Origin: Streptococcus panodentis | GTDB taxonomy: Bacteria; Bacillota; Bacilli; Lactobacillales; Streptococcaceae | Direction of reading: 5' to 3' | Assembly (NCBI RefSeq): GCF_017884005.1 | Contig: NZ_QFAY01000006.1 | Span: 25,199 to 89,198 of the forward strand | DNA: 64,000 bases | Part shown: positions 45,469-54,373 of the stretch, one piece after another | How the letters are laid out: every line of letters starts with the position of its first letter | Numbering within the stretch: the stretch's first letter is position 1 | Translations under genes and position numbers: made by a program | The notes under the pieces: generated by a model | What the model was told of the DNA's origin: nothing | Databases searched by the model: none | What the model saw: the letters and a program-made list of their open reading frames with translations, nothing else

Positions 45469-46095
45469 ATGATTTTCACATATAATAAAGAGTATGTCGG
45501 CGATGTCCTGATGGTTATTGCTGCAGATAGTCAGGGAGCCAAGCTGGCGGTTGAGCGTAAGGGCCGTGTGGCGCGTGTTTACCGCGAGGACAGCGGTGAG
45601 ACCGTAGCTTGGAATATCTTTCAGGTGTCCAGTCTTTTGGAAATAGCAGAGCGCGGCCAGATCTTTCTGACAGATGAGCAAGCAGCAGCTCTCAATCAGG
45701 AGCTGAGCAAGGAAGGCTTCGCTGCAGAGCTGGTCAATGATCGGGAGCCCAAGTTTGTCGTCGGTCAGATTGTTGAGATGGAGGCACATCCAGACAGCGA
45801 CCATCTCAACATCTGCCAAGTCCAAGTAGCAGCTGACAAAACCATTCAAATCGTGGCCGGTGCCCCGAATGCCAAAGTGGGGCTCAAAACCATTGTGGCT
45901 CTGCCCGGAGCCATGATGCCCAAGGGCAATCTGATTTTTCCGGGGGAACTGCGCGGCGAAAAGAGCTTTGGCATGATGTGCAGCCCGCGGGAGCTCCAGC
46001 TGCCTAATGCCCCGCAAAAACGCGGCATTATTGAACTGGCCGACAGCGAAACAGTCGGAACAGCCTTTGATCCAGCCAAGCACTGGCAGGGATGA
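45469..46095 (+). CDS. ytpR: YtpR family tRNA-binding protein
   Basis: 208 residues: N-terminal DUF4479 domain (about 1-95) and a C-terminal EMAP/Arc1p-type tRNA-binding OB fold (about 98-200: HPDSDHLNICQVQV, IVAGAPNAKVG, GEKSFGMMCS) as at the start of the PheT subunit. AAGGGAG SD. Cellular role unclear. Confidence 0.93.
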   Translation: MIFTYNKEYVGDVLMVIAADSQGAKLAVERKGRVARVYREDSGETVAWNIFQVSSLLEIAERGQIFLTDEQAAALNQELSKEGFAAELVNDREPKFVVGQIVEMEAHPDSDHLNICQVQVAADKTIQIVAGAPNAKVGLKTIVALPGAMMPKGNLIFPGELRGEKSFGMMCSPRELQLPNAPQKRGIIELADSETVGTAFDPAKHWQG

Positions 46096-46160
46096 CCAAA
46101 GAGGCGGCGGGCTGTAAGCTCTGTCAACTGCAACTCTGCCCGCCTTTCAGCACTTTCTCT

Positions 46161-46221
46161 AAAAAAAGAGGGAGCAGGACAGAACCACTTTTCATGTGGG
46201 GTCTGTTCTGCTCCTTTTTTA
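46161..46221. terminator. Bidirectional terminator between convergent genes
   Basis: Long stem GGGAGCAGGACAGAACC with GGGGTCTGTTCTGCTCC, flanked by an A-run and a T-run; separates ytpR from the convergent membrane protein gene. Confidence 0.88.
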
Positions 46222-46242
46222 GGGGCTGATTGTTAGAGAGTT

Positions 46243-46845
46243 TTAAAAAAATACACTGTCCCCGCCCGTATCTTCCGGACTGTCAGAACTGACGGCCGGC
46301 TGCTGCGTTTTGGCTGCTGGCTCGGTTGGCCTGTAGCCGTATTTGTATTGGTTCAGCAGTTCATTCAGCCCTTGATTTTCCAGTTCCTTCAGGCGTTTTT
46401 TATTGAAAACAATGCTGATGAGGCGACTGTCAGCATAGGCATAAATCTTGTAGCGGGGTTGATTAAAGACTGAAAAATCATCAAAGCCGTCCTCCATCCA
46501 GAGGCTGATCTCAGATGCCTCACTGTCTTGGTTGTAGCGGGCGTGGCTGATTTGCTCCAGAGGGATGCGGTAGGTTTTGGCGGACAGCAGGCCGCTGTAA
46601 TGATAGCAAATGCAGCTGCTGCCAATGGAGAGAATGGTGGACTGAACGGTCAGCCGGCGAATGGCTAGAATCAGAAGCAGCAAAAAGAAAGCTGCGGTCA
46701 GCAGGCTGAGGGCAAAAAAACTGGTGTCTTTGTGAGGATTGGAGCTAATCAGATAGTCGACAGCAGACCAGACAGCAAAGCTGCCAAACCAGAGAGCAAT
46801 GAAGATAAAGAATAGCTGTTTAAGGGGTGAATGCTTGATAATCAT
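46243..46845 (-). CDS. Hypothetical membrane protein with a PH-like cytoplasmic domain
   Basis: 200 residues from ATG 46845 (GGAGGT 5 nt upstream). Two N-terminal membrane helices (about 10-30 and 42-62), then a beta-rich domain (about 65-150: STILSIGSSCICYHYSGLL... ISHARYN... VFNKKRLKELENQG) that looks like a bacterial PH-type domain, and a Pro/Gln/Ser-rich tail. Common hypothetical protein upstream of ssbB in streptococci. Function unknown. Confidence 0.78.
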   Translation of the reverse strand: MIIKHSPLKQLFFIFIALWFGSFAVWSAVDYLISSNPHKDTSFFALSLLTAAFFLLLLILAIRRLTVQSTILSIGSSCICYHYSGLLSAKTYRIPLEQISHARYNQDSEASEISLWMEDGFDDFSVFNQPRYKIYAYADSRLISIVFNKKRLKELENQGLNELLNQYKYGYRPTEPAAKTQQPAVSSDSPEDTGGDSVFF

Positions 46846-47160
46846 CGGAAACCTCCATAGTGCAGAAGTGTGTGAAACAAAAAGCCGGGCCGACCTACTT
46901 TCTAAATATAATCCCCCCACAGCGTTATCCCCAAGAGTCCGGAGAACTTTTTCAGCCTGAGTCCAGAAATCGGAAAGCGAAGCAGGGCAGCGGATGAAGG
47001 AGGGCAGTTCCCGGCTTTCGTCAGGCCTGGGGATTGTTGAAAGCTGTATCACTTATCTTCGGTCTTGCTGCCTCGCCCACCGTGTGAGGATTCGGAAAGG
47101 CCATCAGGCTTTCGCCTTTTTATCTACTATACCATATTTTTTTCAATTTTTCGCTCCTTT
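46846..47160. other. Non-coding interval before ssbB
   Basis: About 315 bp; 46930-47030 is repeat-derived (AGAACTTTTTCAGCCTGAG ... AAGCGAAGCAGGGCAGC), akin to the 49-bp array unit. Confidence 0.5.
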
Positions 47161-47161
47161 T

Positions 47162-47169
47162 TTCGAATG
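47162..47169 (+). promoter_or_regulatory. ComX (SigX) box of ssbB
   Basis: TTCGAATG inside TTTTTTTCGAATGATTAGG, two bases from TACGAATA, 20 nt before the ssbB start. Position and T-rich context match competence late promoters. Confidence 0.6.
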
Positions 47170-47189
47170 ATTAGGTAGGAGGAAAGAAA

Positions 47190-47585
47190 ATGTATAATAA
47201 AGTCATCATGATTGGCCGTTTGACGGCCACACCGGAATTGCACAAAACGGCCAATGAGAAGTCTGTTGCCCGGGCAACAGTAGCGGTCAACCGCCGCTAC
47301 AAAGGGCAGAACGGCGAGCGGGAGGCTGATTTTGTCAACCTTGTCGTCTGGGGGCGCTTAGCGGAGACTCTGGCCAGTTATGCCAGCAAGGGCAGCCTCC
47401 TTTCTCTGGATGGAGAACTGCGCACCCGCCGCTATGAAAAGGACGGTGTGACCCACTATGTGACAGAGGTGCTCTGCCAAAGCTTCCAGCTGCTGGAAAG
47501 CCGGGCTCAGCGCGCTCTGCGCGAAAATAATGCCGGTGCCGATCTGGCCGATTTGGTTCTGGAAGAAGAAGAACTCCCCTTTTAG
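47190..47585 (+). CDS. ssbB: Competence-induced single-stranded DNA-binding protein
   Basis: 131 residues, OB-fold SSB (MYNKVIMIGRLTATPEL, NLVVWGRLAETLASYASKGSLL) with a short linker and the acidic DLVLEEEELPF tail that docks partner proteins. The short length and ComX box mark it as SsbB (CilA), which coats incoming transforming DNA, rather than the essential SsbA. AGGAGG SD. Confidence 0.95.
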   Translation: MYNKVIMIGRLTATPELHKTANEKSVARATVAVNRRYKGQNGEREADFVNLVVWGRLAETLASYASKGSLLSLDGELRTRRYEKDGVTHYVTEVLCQSFQLLESRAQRALRENNAGADLADLVLEEEELPF

Positions 47586-47598
47586 TCAACAGGAAAAA

Positions 47599-47631
47599 CA
47601 GACAGGAGCAGTTGCTTTTGTCTGCTTTTTT
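47599..47631 (+). terminator. ssbB terminator
   Basis: CAGACA-gg-AGCA / TGCT-tt-TGTCTG stem followed by C and six T. Confidence 0.75.
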
Positions 47632-47728
47632 ATGATAGAGCATTTGGAAAGATTTTGCTTTTTTGGCTCTTTGTAATATAATAATTCTATATGCAAAAGC
47701 TGGCGGGAAAATAAATGAGGAGTTGAAA

Positions 47729-48715
47729 ATGGTGTTGGATAAGAGGAAAAAAGGGATTCAAAACTGCCGGAAAGGCATTCTGTGGTCGCTGTTTACCGTG
47801 CTGCTCTTTAGTTTGGCCTTGATTTATTTTCATGGGAGCATGGCGGAGCAGGACCAGCTTAAAATCGGTGCAACCTATATGACTATGAACAATGATTTTT
47901 ACAAGACGCTCAATGCAGAGCTGGAGAAGAAAACCAACCAGCAGGGCAGCCGGCTCTATGTCCGGGATCCTGAGCTGGATGAGGGCAAGCAGAGCCAGCA
48001 GATTGACTTTTTTGTCAGGGAAGGGGTGGATGTCATTGTCATCAATCCGGTCAAGAGCGACAGCACTGCAATCATTTCCTCTCTGCATAAGGCCAAGCAG
48101 GCCGGCATCAAAATTATTGTTGTTGATGCACCTGTCAGCGATCAGGCAGAAGTAGACACGACGATCGTTTCGGATAATTATCAGGCGGGTGTCCTGATTG
48201 CCAGAGACATGATGAAGCGCTTAAAGAGCGCCAACATTCTCCTCTTAGAGCACCGCAATGCGGTATCAGCCATGGATCGGATTCAGGGATTTGTGAGTAC
48301 GATTCGGGGCCATTCAGGCTATCAGATTGTGGCCCGCAAGGAAACCCTGGGGCAGACCGAGGAAACCATGCCGCAGGTCAAGGCTGCTTTAGAGGAGGGA
48401 CTGGATTTCAATGTCGTTATGGCCCTCAATGACCGTGCCGCAATCGGTGCTTTGGCAGCTGTGAAGGATCAGGGCGTTGACCGCAGAATTTCGATTTACG
48501 GCGTAGACGGTTCGCCGGATATCAAAAATTTTCTGACGACAGGCAATGACATTGAGGGGACGGTAGCCCAATCGCCGATTCAGATGGGACAAAAGGTCGC
48601 CGAGGTCATTGAGCTCATGCAGGCCGGCAGGCCCTATGAGCGTCAGTATCTGATCCCTGTCCACTTGGTCAACAGGGACAATATCAGCCAATACACGATT
48701 ACAGGATGGCAGTAA
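47729..48715 (+). CDS. Membrane-anchored sugar-binding protein (RbsB-like), sensor type
   Basis: 328 residues from ATG 47729 (GAGGAG upstream). A single N-terminal helix (about 17-37) without a lipobox Cys anchors a periplasmic-binding-protein type I domain: DFFVREGVDVIVINPVKSD, VSDNYQAG, YGVDGSPDIKNF. There is no transporter permease or ATPase nearby; instead a histidine kinase gene overlaps the stop, so it is probably an extracellular ligand sensor, as XylFII is for LytS in clostridia. Confidence 0.88.
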   Translation: MVLDKRKKGIQNCRKGILWSLFTVLLFSLALIYFHGSMAEQDQLKIGATYMTMNNDFYKTLNAELEKKTNQQGSRLYVRDPELDEGKQSQQIDFFVREGVDVIVINPVKSDSTAIISSLHKAKQAGIKIIVVDAPVSDQAEVDTTIVSDNYQAGVLIARDMMKRLKSANILLLEHRNAVSAMDRIQGFVSTIRGHSGYQIVARKETLGQTEETMPQVKAALEEGLDFNVVMALNDRAAIGALAAVKDQGVDRRISIYGVDGSPDIKNFLTTGNDIEGTVAQSPIQMGQKVAEVIELMQAGRPYERQYLIPVHLVNRDNISQYTITGWQ

Positions 48716-50028
48716 TGAGACCCAATAAAAGTATTTTTTACAGCAAGATTGCCCTCATGGTGATTAATTTCATTGCCATTGTCTACAATGCCTCTATCTA
48801 TCTCTTTGCGACGGATTATGTCGTCGCGAAGGGCTTCAGCCACTCGCTTTTGGAGCGTTTGGACGCGATTCCGGGTTCTCCCCGCTTGATTTTTCTGGTC
48901 TCCCTGATCTTTTATGCCTGTCTGCTGCTGGTCTTTTACTACCGGGAAAAGCACCCCAACCAGCTGTCGGTCTATGACAAGGCTACGATTATTGAAATCC
49001 TGCTCATGCTGGTCATTTTTTCGGTCCTGCACTCGTCTTATAACGGCCTTATTCTCTTGGTTTTTGCGGATATTTTCTACGGATCCAAGGAATTCAATAC
49101 CTCCAAGGACAAAAAATACTGGTTTTCCTTTATTATCCTGAGCTTTGGCATGCTGCTCTTGTCCAACTATGATCTCATGTCGCTCTTTATCAAACTGCCT
49201 TCGCTGGATAGCTATATCCGTTTTTATCCCGAATCTGTGCGCTTTCTGCTGCTGCTTGGGAAAAACTTCCTTTACTCGCTGAATATCGTTGTCTTTATGA
49301 TTTCTTTGCTCTTTTATATTTTGGCGGCTATTACGGAGCGCCACCGGATTGAGGAGGAACTGCGCATGGCTTCTCAGGCCAACCGGGAGCTCAATTCCTA
49401 TCTGGCTTTGTCAGAAAAGATTGCCGAAGACCGGGAGAGAAAGCGAATCGCCCGAGAGATTCACGATACGCTGGGCCATGCCCTGACTGGTATCTCAGCA
49501 GGCATTGATGCCGTCAAGGTCCTTGTCGATATTGACACCGATCGGGCCAAGGAGCAGCTGCAGAATGTATCGCTGGTCGTGCGTGACGGGATTCGCGATG
49601 TCCGCGGCTCGCTCAATAAAATGCGGCCTGGGGCACTGGAAAACAACAGCCTCAAAGAGGCCCTGTCCAAGATTATCCGAGAGTACGAGGCCATTTCCAA
49701 TCTGGAAATCCATCTTCGCTATGAGTGGGATACGATCGATCTGGACATTGCCAAGGAAGACATTGTCTTTCGGGTGATTCAGGAGTCTATCACCAATTCG
49801 GTGCGGCACGGCCATGCCAAGACGATTTGGATTGACCTTTTAGAGGAGGAGCAGTACACGATGACCATTCAGGATGACGGTGTGGGCTTTGACGAGCTGC
49901 ACTATGGCTACGGCCTGAAGCAGATGCAGGAACGGCTGATGATTATCGGCGGCAGTGTCCGTTTTGAGAATCGCAGCGGCTTCTATACTTATATTGAAAT
50001 TCCTAAAATAGGAGGTAGACATGATTAA
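48715..50028 (+). CDS. NarL-class sensor histidine kinase
   Basis: 437 residues from ATG 48715, overlapping the previous stop (TAATG) with GGATGG as SD. Six or so membrane helices (about 8-215), coiled segment, then HisKA_3 box KRIAREIHDTLGHALTGISAG with phospho-His, and HATPase (VIQESITNSVRHG, DDGVGFDELHYGYGLKQMQER). Pairs with the regulator at 50021, which overlaps its stop. Confidence 0.94.
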   Translation: MRPNKSIFYSKIALMVINFIAIVYNASIYLFATDYVVAKGFSHSLLERLDAIPGSPRLIFLVSLIFYACLLLVFYYREKHPNQLSVYDKATIIEILLMLVIFSVLHSSYNGLILLVFADIFYGSKEFNTSKDKKYWFSFIILSFGMLLLSNYDLMSLFIKLPSLDSYIRFYPESVRFLLLLGKNFLYSLNIVVFMISLLFYILAAITERHRIEEELRMASQANRELNSYLALSEKIAEDRERKRIAREIHDTLGHALTGISAGIDAVKVLVDIDTDRAKEQLQNVSLVVRDGIRDVRGSLNKMRPGALENNSLKEALSKIIREYEAISNLEIHLRYEWDTIDLDIAKEDIVFRVIQESITNSVRHGHAKTIWIDLLEEEQYTMTIQDDGVGFDELHYGYGLKQMQERLMIIGGSVRFENRSGFYTYIEIPKIGGRHD

Positions 50029-50704
50029 GGTATTAATTGCAGACGATCAGGCTCTGATCCGCGAATCTCTGCAGATCATTCTGTCGGCTCACTCAGATAT
50101 TGAAGTAGTCGGTACGGTCGGCGACGGCAAGGAAGTGCTGGAAAAGCTGCATCGGGTACGGCCGGATGTCATTCTGATGGACATCCGCATGCCGGTCATG
50201 GACGGGGTTCTCTGCACCAAGGCGGTCAAGGAGCAGTATCCGGATGTCAAGATTATTATTCTGACGACCTTTGATGATGATGAATTTATCTTTTCAGCTC
50301 TCAAGTATGGGGCCTCAGGCTATATTCTCAAAGGGGTTTCCACGGAAGAACTCCACGAGGCTATCCAGACGGTCTACAAGGGCGGCGCCATGATTAATCC
50401 CAATATTGCGACCAAGGTTTTCAAGATTTTTTCGCAAATGGCCCAGTCCAATTTTGCCATCACGGTGACCGAAGAAAATGTGGAAGACATGAGCCGGACC
50501 GAGTGGAAGATCATCCAGCAGATTGGCTTTGGCATTTCCAATAAGGAGATTGCGGCCAAGCTCTTCCTGTCTGAAGGAACGGTCCGCAACTACCTGTCAG
50601 GCATTCTGGCCAAGCTCAACCTGCGCGACCGGACCCAGCTGGCCATCTGGGCCGTGCAGACCGGTGTGACCCAGAGAGATTTTAGTAAGGAAAGCGACAA
50701 ATGA
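50021..50704 (+). CDS. NarL/LuxR-family response regulator
   Basis: 227 residues, GGAGGT SD. Receiver domain with Asp in DVILMDIRMPVMDG and Lys in SGYILKGVS; C-terminal HTH (EWKIIQQIGFGISNKEIAAKLFLSEGTVRNYLSGI). Overlaps the next gene by 4 nt (ATGA). Candidate target sites are the TGACA/TGTCA repeats at 52323-52380 upstream of the PTS. Confidence 0.94.
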   Translation: MIKVLIADDQALIRESLQIILSAHSDIEVVGTVGDGKEVLEKLHRVRPDVILMDIRMPVMDGVLCTKAVKEQYPDVKIIILTTFDDDEFIFSALKYGASGYILKGVSTEELHEAIQTVYKGGAMINPNIATKVFKIFSQMAQSNFAITVTEENVEDMSRTEWKIIQQIGFGISNKEIAAKLFLSEGTVRNYLSGILAKLNLRDRTQLAIWAVQTGVTQRDFSKESDK

Positions 50705-51981
50705 AGTGGAGATTGCGGTATTTAGTCCTGCTGATTGTCCTTGTGACGGCTGGGGCAGCAGGCTTTGTCTATTGGTCCTCACAGCAGGTGAAAATCCTGC
50801 ATATCGGAGTCTATGCCGGCTCCAGCTGGGATGTCCCCAACAGCCGTGAAAATAAGGTATTAGACAGCCTGATTAAGGAATTTGAGCAGAAACATCCCAA
50901 TGTCAAGGTAGTCTATGAAAGCGGCATTCCCAAGAAGGACTATGCCGACTGGCTGGCTGAGCAGGTGTTAAAAGGCGAGCAGCCGGACCTCTTTATGGTA
51001 CCGGAGAATGACTTTACCATGCTGGCGTCAACCGGAACTCTCAAACCCCTGGACAGCCTGCTGACTGATCAGGAAAAGGCTGCTTTTTACCCTGTGGCCT
51101 ACAAGGCCGGCCAATATCAGGGAATCAGCTACGCCCTGCCGGTGGAGAGCAATCCGATGATGATGTGTGTCAATAAGGACCTGCTGGAAAAAGAGGGAAT
51201 CAGCATTCCTGAGACAGGCTGGTCGCTGACGGACTTTTATGAGATCTGCAAAAAGGTGACCAAGGATACTAATGGCGACGGGGTGATTGACCAATACGGC
51301 ATGACGGACTATACCTGGCAGCAGGCTCTGGTAGCTTACGGCGGCCATCTCAAGGACAAGTCAGGCATCAATGTAGACAGCGCAGAAATGCATCAGGCCC
51401 TGTCCTTTATGAGCAAGCTGGATACCCTCAGTCAGCACTACAAGGTGACTTCCAACGACTTTGACGAAGGGAAAGTGGCTTTTTATCCCATGAGTCTGGC
51501 TCAGTATCGGACCTACAAGCCCTATCCCTACCATGTGTCCAAGTATTCCAGCTTTTCCTGGACCTGCATCCCCATGCCGACGGCCAACGGCAGGGTGCAG
51601 GGGACTCAGGTCAAGACCTCTCTCTTTGCCATGTCTTCAAATACGAAGCAGGAAAAACTGGCCTGGGAATTCATGCTGCTCCTGTCACAGAATGAAAAGA
51701 GCCAGCAGGAACTATTTGAAAAGTCTCAGGGAAGTCCTGTTCTGAAATCGGTCGTCAAGAGTGAGCAGACGCAGCAAATCCTGCAGGCAGATGACTTCGG
51801 ACTGGACTCGCTGACCTCTGAAAGGCTGGACGGCATGATGAACCGCTCGATTAAGGACATCAGTCTGGAAGTGGACCGTCATACACTGGATCAGATTGAC
51901 TATCTGATTGAAAAGGCTATAGAAAATCAGGAAATCGACAGTGCCCTGCCCAGCATCCAAAAAGATATTGAAAGCGGATAA
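50701..51981 (+). CDS. Membrane-anchored family 1 solute-binding protein, second sensor
   Basis: 426 residues. N-terminal helix YLVLLIVLVTAGAAGFVYW without a lipobox Cys, then an extracellular carbohydrate-binding type I fold (KHPNVKVVYESG, DLFMVPENDF, YALPVESNPMMMCVN). Contains GDGVIDQYG-like loop typical of oligosaccharide SBPs. No cognate permease here; ends the SBP-kinase-regulator-SBP unit. Likely a second ligand sensor. Confidence 0.88.
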   Translation: MKWRLRYLVLLIVLVTAGAAGFVYWSSQQVKILHIGVYAGSSWDVPNSRENKVLDSLIKEFEQKHPNVKVVYESGIPKKDYADWLAEQVLKGEQPDLFMVPENDFTMLASTGTLKPLDSLLTDQEKAAFYPVAYKAGQYQGISYALPVESNPMMMCVNKDLLEKEGISIPETGWSLTDFYEICKKVTKDTNGDGVIDQYGMTDYTWQQALVAYGGHLKDKSGINVDSAEMHQALSFMSKLDTLSQHYKVTSNDFDEGKVAFYPMSLAQYRTYKPYPYHVSKYSSFSWTCIPMPTANGRVQGTQVKTSLFAMSSNTKQEKLAWEFMLLLSQNEKSQQELFEKSQGSPVLKSVVKSEQTQQILQADDFGLDSLTSERLDGMMNRSIKDISLEVDRHTLDQIDYLIEKAIENQEIDSALPSIQKDIESG

Positions 51982-52000
51982 GCCTCCGCTTTCTTTTTTT
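51973..52000 (+). terminator. Terminator of sensor operon
   Basis: Stem AGCGGA / TCCGCT overlapping the stop codon, then TTCTTTTTTT. Confidence 0.75.
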
Positions 52001-52322
52001 GTGCGCCTGCAGTGCTTTCGGCCCTGCCTTGCTCCAGCAGTTCACCGTCACTTGAGAAAACAGATGCCATCCTCAATGAAAATCAAAGATGGCAAAGGAT
52101 AAGAGCAATGGGCCATCAATCGTCTTACGAGAGACTGTCCTGCCAGCGTCTGCGTTCAAGCACTGCGGCTTGCAATCCAACGATAGAAATATACGAAGTT
52201 GGGTACTTTTTATACGGTATCGTCTTTTGGTTTGCTTGTGTGCCGACTGTTTCAGGTGGACGGACTCAACATCCGCTTTCCGGACAAGCCGAATGCATAT
52301 CCGCTCAGCAGCCTAGACCAAT
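52001..52322. other. Non-coding interval upstream of the PTS operon
   Basis: No supported gene. CTCAATGAAAATCAAAGAT (about 52074-52092) is BOX-A-like and is bordered by GCCATC / GATGGC; a 20-bp fragment of family A (CTTTTTATACGGTATCGTC) sits near 52205. Confidence 0.5.
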
Positions 52323-52398
52323 ATGACAAATGTCATTTTTTTCCTAACAATTGTCATCCAGGCAAAGTGACATTTGACAATGTGAAACCGATTCCAAA
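52323..52398 (+). promoter_or_regulatory. PTS operon control region: inverted repeats and cre
   Basis: ATGACA-aa-TGTCAT at 52323-52336, then ATTGTCA (about 52350) and TGACAAT (about 52376) as a wider inverted pair, with GTGACA between: four TGACA/TGTCA half-sites. TGTGAAACCGATTCCAAA (52381-52398) matches the CcpA cre with one mismatch. TAGAAT at 52404 may be the -10. Confidence 0.6.
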
Positions 52399-52436
52399 AG
52401 CTGTAGAATAAGTTTGTAAATAAAGGAGGCGAGAAT

Positions 52437-52874
52437 ATGAAATATCTTGTACTAGTCAGTCATGGGGGGTTAGCTGAAGGCGTACAGAGCTCCTTAAAGA
52501 TGTTTGCCGGAGACAAGACGGACCAAATTATTGCGGTCGGTCTCAAAGAAGGAAAGTCCGTTGACGACTTTGCCCAGGATTTCCGTCAAGCTATTGCTGG
52601 ACTGAGCGATGAGGACACAGTTCTGGTGCTTGCAGATATTGTCGGAGGCAGCCCTCTGACGACAGCAGCCAGTGTCTTAGCTGAAATCGGCAAATTGGAA
52701 TCTGCCGTTGTGCTTGGCGGGCTCAATCTGACCATGGGCCTTACCGGCCTCGTCATGAAGGACATCTTGGAGGGGAAAGAACTTGCCCAAGCTATTCTTG
52801 CAGAAGCCAGCGCGGCCCTGCAGGAGTTTGAAATCCCTTCGGAGGATGAGGAAGAGGAAGACGATGATATCTAG
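52437..52874 (+). CDS. Mannose-class PTS EIIA component
   Basis: 145 residues: EIIA-Man fold starting KYLVLVSHGGLAEGVQSSL with the phosphorylated His9, and DIVGGSPLTTAA; very acidic C-terminus (SEDEEEEDDDI). A separate EIIA, not fused to EIIB as in ManL. AAAGGAGG SD. First gene of the PTS operon. Confidence 0.94.
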   Translation: MKYLVLVSHGGLAEGVQSSLKMFAGDKTDQIIAVGLKEGKSVDDFAQDFRQAIAGLSDEDTVLVLADIVGGSPLTTAASVLAEIGKLESAVVLGGLNLTMGLTGLVMKDILEGKELAQAILAEASAALQEFEIPSEDEEEEDDDI

Positions 52875-52879
52875 AGCGA

Positions 52880-52931
52880 ATGCTCTTGGCTGGGATTCCA
52901 TTTCTTACAATTAGCTTGCGGCAAAGAGCAT
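52880..52931 (+). other. Inverted repeat in the EIIA-EIIB gap
   Basis: ATGCTCTT (52880-52887) and AAGAGCAT (52924-52931); no T-run. May act as an mRNA processing or stability element setting EIIA versus EIIB levels. Confidence 0.4.
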
Positions 52932-53000
52932 ACTTGCTGCTAAGCTGTACGGATTAGTAAAGCAAATGAACAAAACAGAAACAAAGGAGATTGCACTAAA

Positions 53001-53495
53001 ATGGTAGTAACATTTGTACGGATTGACGACCGCATGATTCACGGTCAAACTGTCACTCGCTGGGCCAAGGAATATCCTTGCGACGGACTCATTGCTGTGA
53101 ATAATGCTGCAGCGGGAAACAAGGTCCTAATCCAGGCCTACAAGGGCGCTTCGGATAAGAAAACCTTTGTCTGGACCAAGGAAGCCTTCAAGGAAAAATC
53201 TGCTAAGGTAACCGAGTCAGACAGCCGTTATTTCCTCATCACCAAAAATCCTGTTGACATGAAGGAAATCTTAGTAGATCAAGGCTATGTACCGGGCGAT
53301 GTCAAGGAAATCATTGTCGGCCCGGCCAACGACCGCCCCGGTGCAGTGAAGCTGGGCAATAACCAGTCTATCACGCAGGAAGAGGCGGAAGCCATCGAAG
53401 CCATTGAAAAAGCCGGTTACAAGGTGAAATTTCAGCTCCTGCCGGATGTTTCCATCGGCTACTGGAGCGACTTCAAATCTAAATTTGGTTTTTAA
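53001..53495 (+). CDS. Mannose-class PTS EIIB component
   Basis: 164 residues. FVRIDDRMIHGQTVTRW carries the phospho-His15 of the family; ends DVSIGYWSDFKSKFGF. Receives phosphate from EIIA and passes it to the incoming sugar. AAGGAG SD, 126-bp gap from EIIA. Confidence 0.95.
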   Translation: MVVTFVRIDDRMIHGQTVTRWAKEYPCDGLIAVNNAAAGNKVLIQAYKGASDKKTFVWTKEAFKEKSAKVTESDSRYFLITKNPVDMKEILVDQGYVPGDVKEIIVGPANDRPGAVKLGNNQSITQEEAEAIEAIEKAGYKVKFQLLPDVSIGYWSDFKSKFGF

Positions 53496-53526
53496 AAGTT
53501 AAAACTTAGAAAAAAGGAGAAAGATT

Positions 53527-54372
53527 ATGACAATCTCTTGGTTACAAGCTGCCCTTCTCGGACTCTTTGCTAGTTTGGCATCCATGCCGGGTATGGGTGG
53601 TTCCAGTATTGGTAACTATACTCTTGGCCGTCCCTTGGTTGGGGGCTTGGTCAGCGGCCTGATTCTTGGAGACATCAAGACCGGTATCATGGTCGGGGTG
53701 GCCCTGCAGGTCCTCTACATTGCTTTGGTCACACCCGGCGGGACAGTTTCTGCTGATGTGCGTGCTATTTCTTACATCGGTATTCCGCTGGCTATTCTGT
53801 TTGTGCATTCCAAAGGCATCACCGGTGAAGCGGCTATCGCTGCAGCGGCGGCTCCAATCGGAGCTGCAGTAGGGACCATCGGTACCGTGCTATTCTACGG
53901 AACAGCTACGACAAACCTGCTCTGGCAGCACATCGGCTGGAAAGCTGTCGAAAAAGGAGAGTTCAAGAAATTATATGCGGTCGACTGGGTTTACCCATGG
54001 ATTTCTCACTTTGTCTTCTCTTTCCTGCCAACCATGATCATCACGAAATTCGGTCCAAATATGGTTGAACTGATGAAAGAGCACCTTCCAATGGACGGTT
54101 TCATCATGAAGGCCCTCTTTACAGTCGGAGCCCTTCTTCCATGTGTCGGTATTGCCATTCTTTTGAAACAAATTGTCACCAAAGCTGCTGACTTCATTCC
54201 ATTCTTTGTCGGCTTTACCTTGGCTAAATCACTTGGCTTGAACCTAGTTGCCAGTGCCGTTGTTTCCCTGATTTTTGCAGTAATTTATTATGAATTAGAA
54301 GTGATTAAATCAGCTCGCCTGACAGCACCGGCAGGTGGAGGAGAGTTTGATGACGATGAGGAGGATATCTAA
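53527..54372 (+). CDS. Mannose-class PTS EIIC component
   Basis: 281 residues, polytopic membrane protein beginning MTISWLQAALLGLFASLASM; contains GRPLVGGLVSGLILGD, the family signature, and the sugar-path residues. Acidic C-terminus GEFDDDEEDI. Substrate not readable; members take mannose, fructose, sorbose, amino sugars or glycan-derived sugars. Confidence 0.95.
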   Translation: MTISWLQAALLGLFASLASMPGMGGSSIGNYTLGRPLVGGLVSGLILGDIKTGIMVGVALQVLYIALVTPGGTVSADVRAISYIGIPLAILFVHSKGITGEAAIAAAAAPIGAAVGTIGTVLFYGTATTNLLWQHIGWKAVEKGEFKKLYAVDWVYPWISHFVFSFLPTMIITKFGPNMVELMKEHLPMDGFIMKALFTVGALLPCVGIAILLKQIVTKAADFIPFFVGFTLAKSLGLNLVASAVVSLIFAVIYYELEVIKSARLTAPAGGGEFDDDEEDI

Positions 54373-54373
54373 G

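Noticed and set aside
52012..52411. Short ORFs between the second SBP and the PTS
   Set aside because: No SD, and they run across BOX-like and family A debris and the PTS control region.
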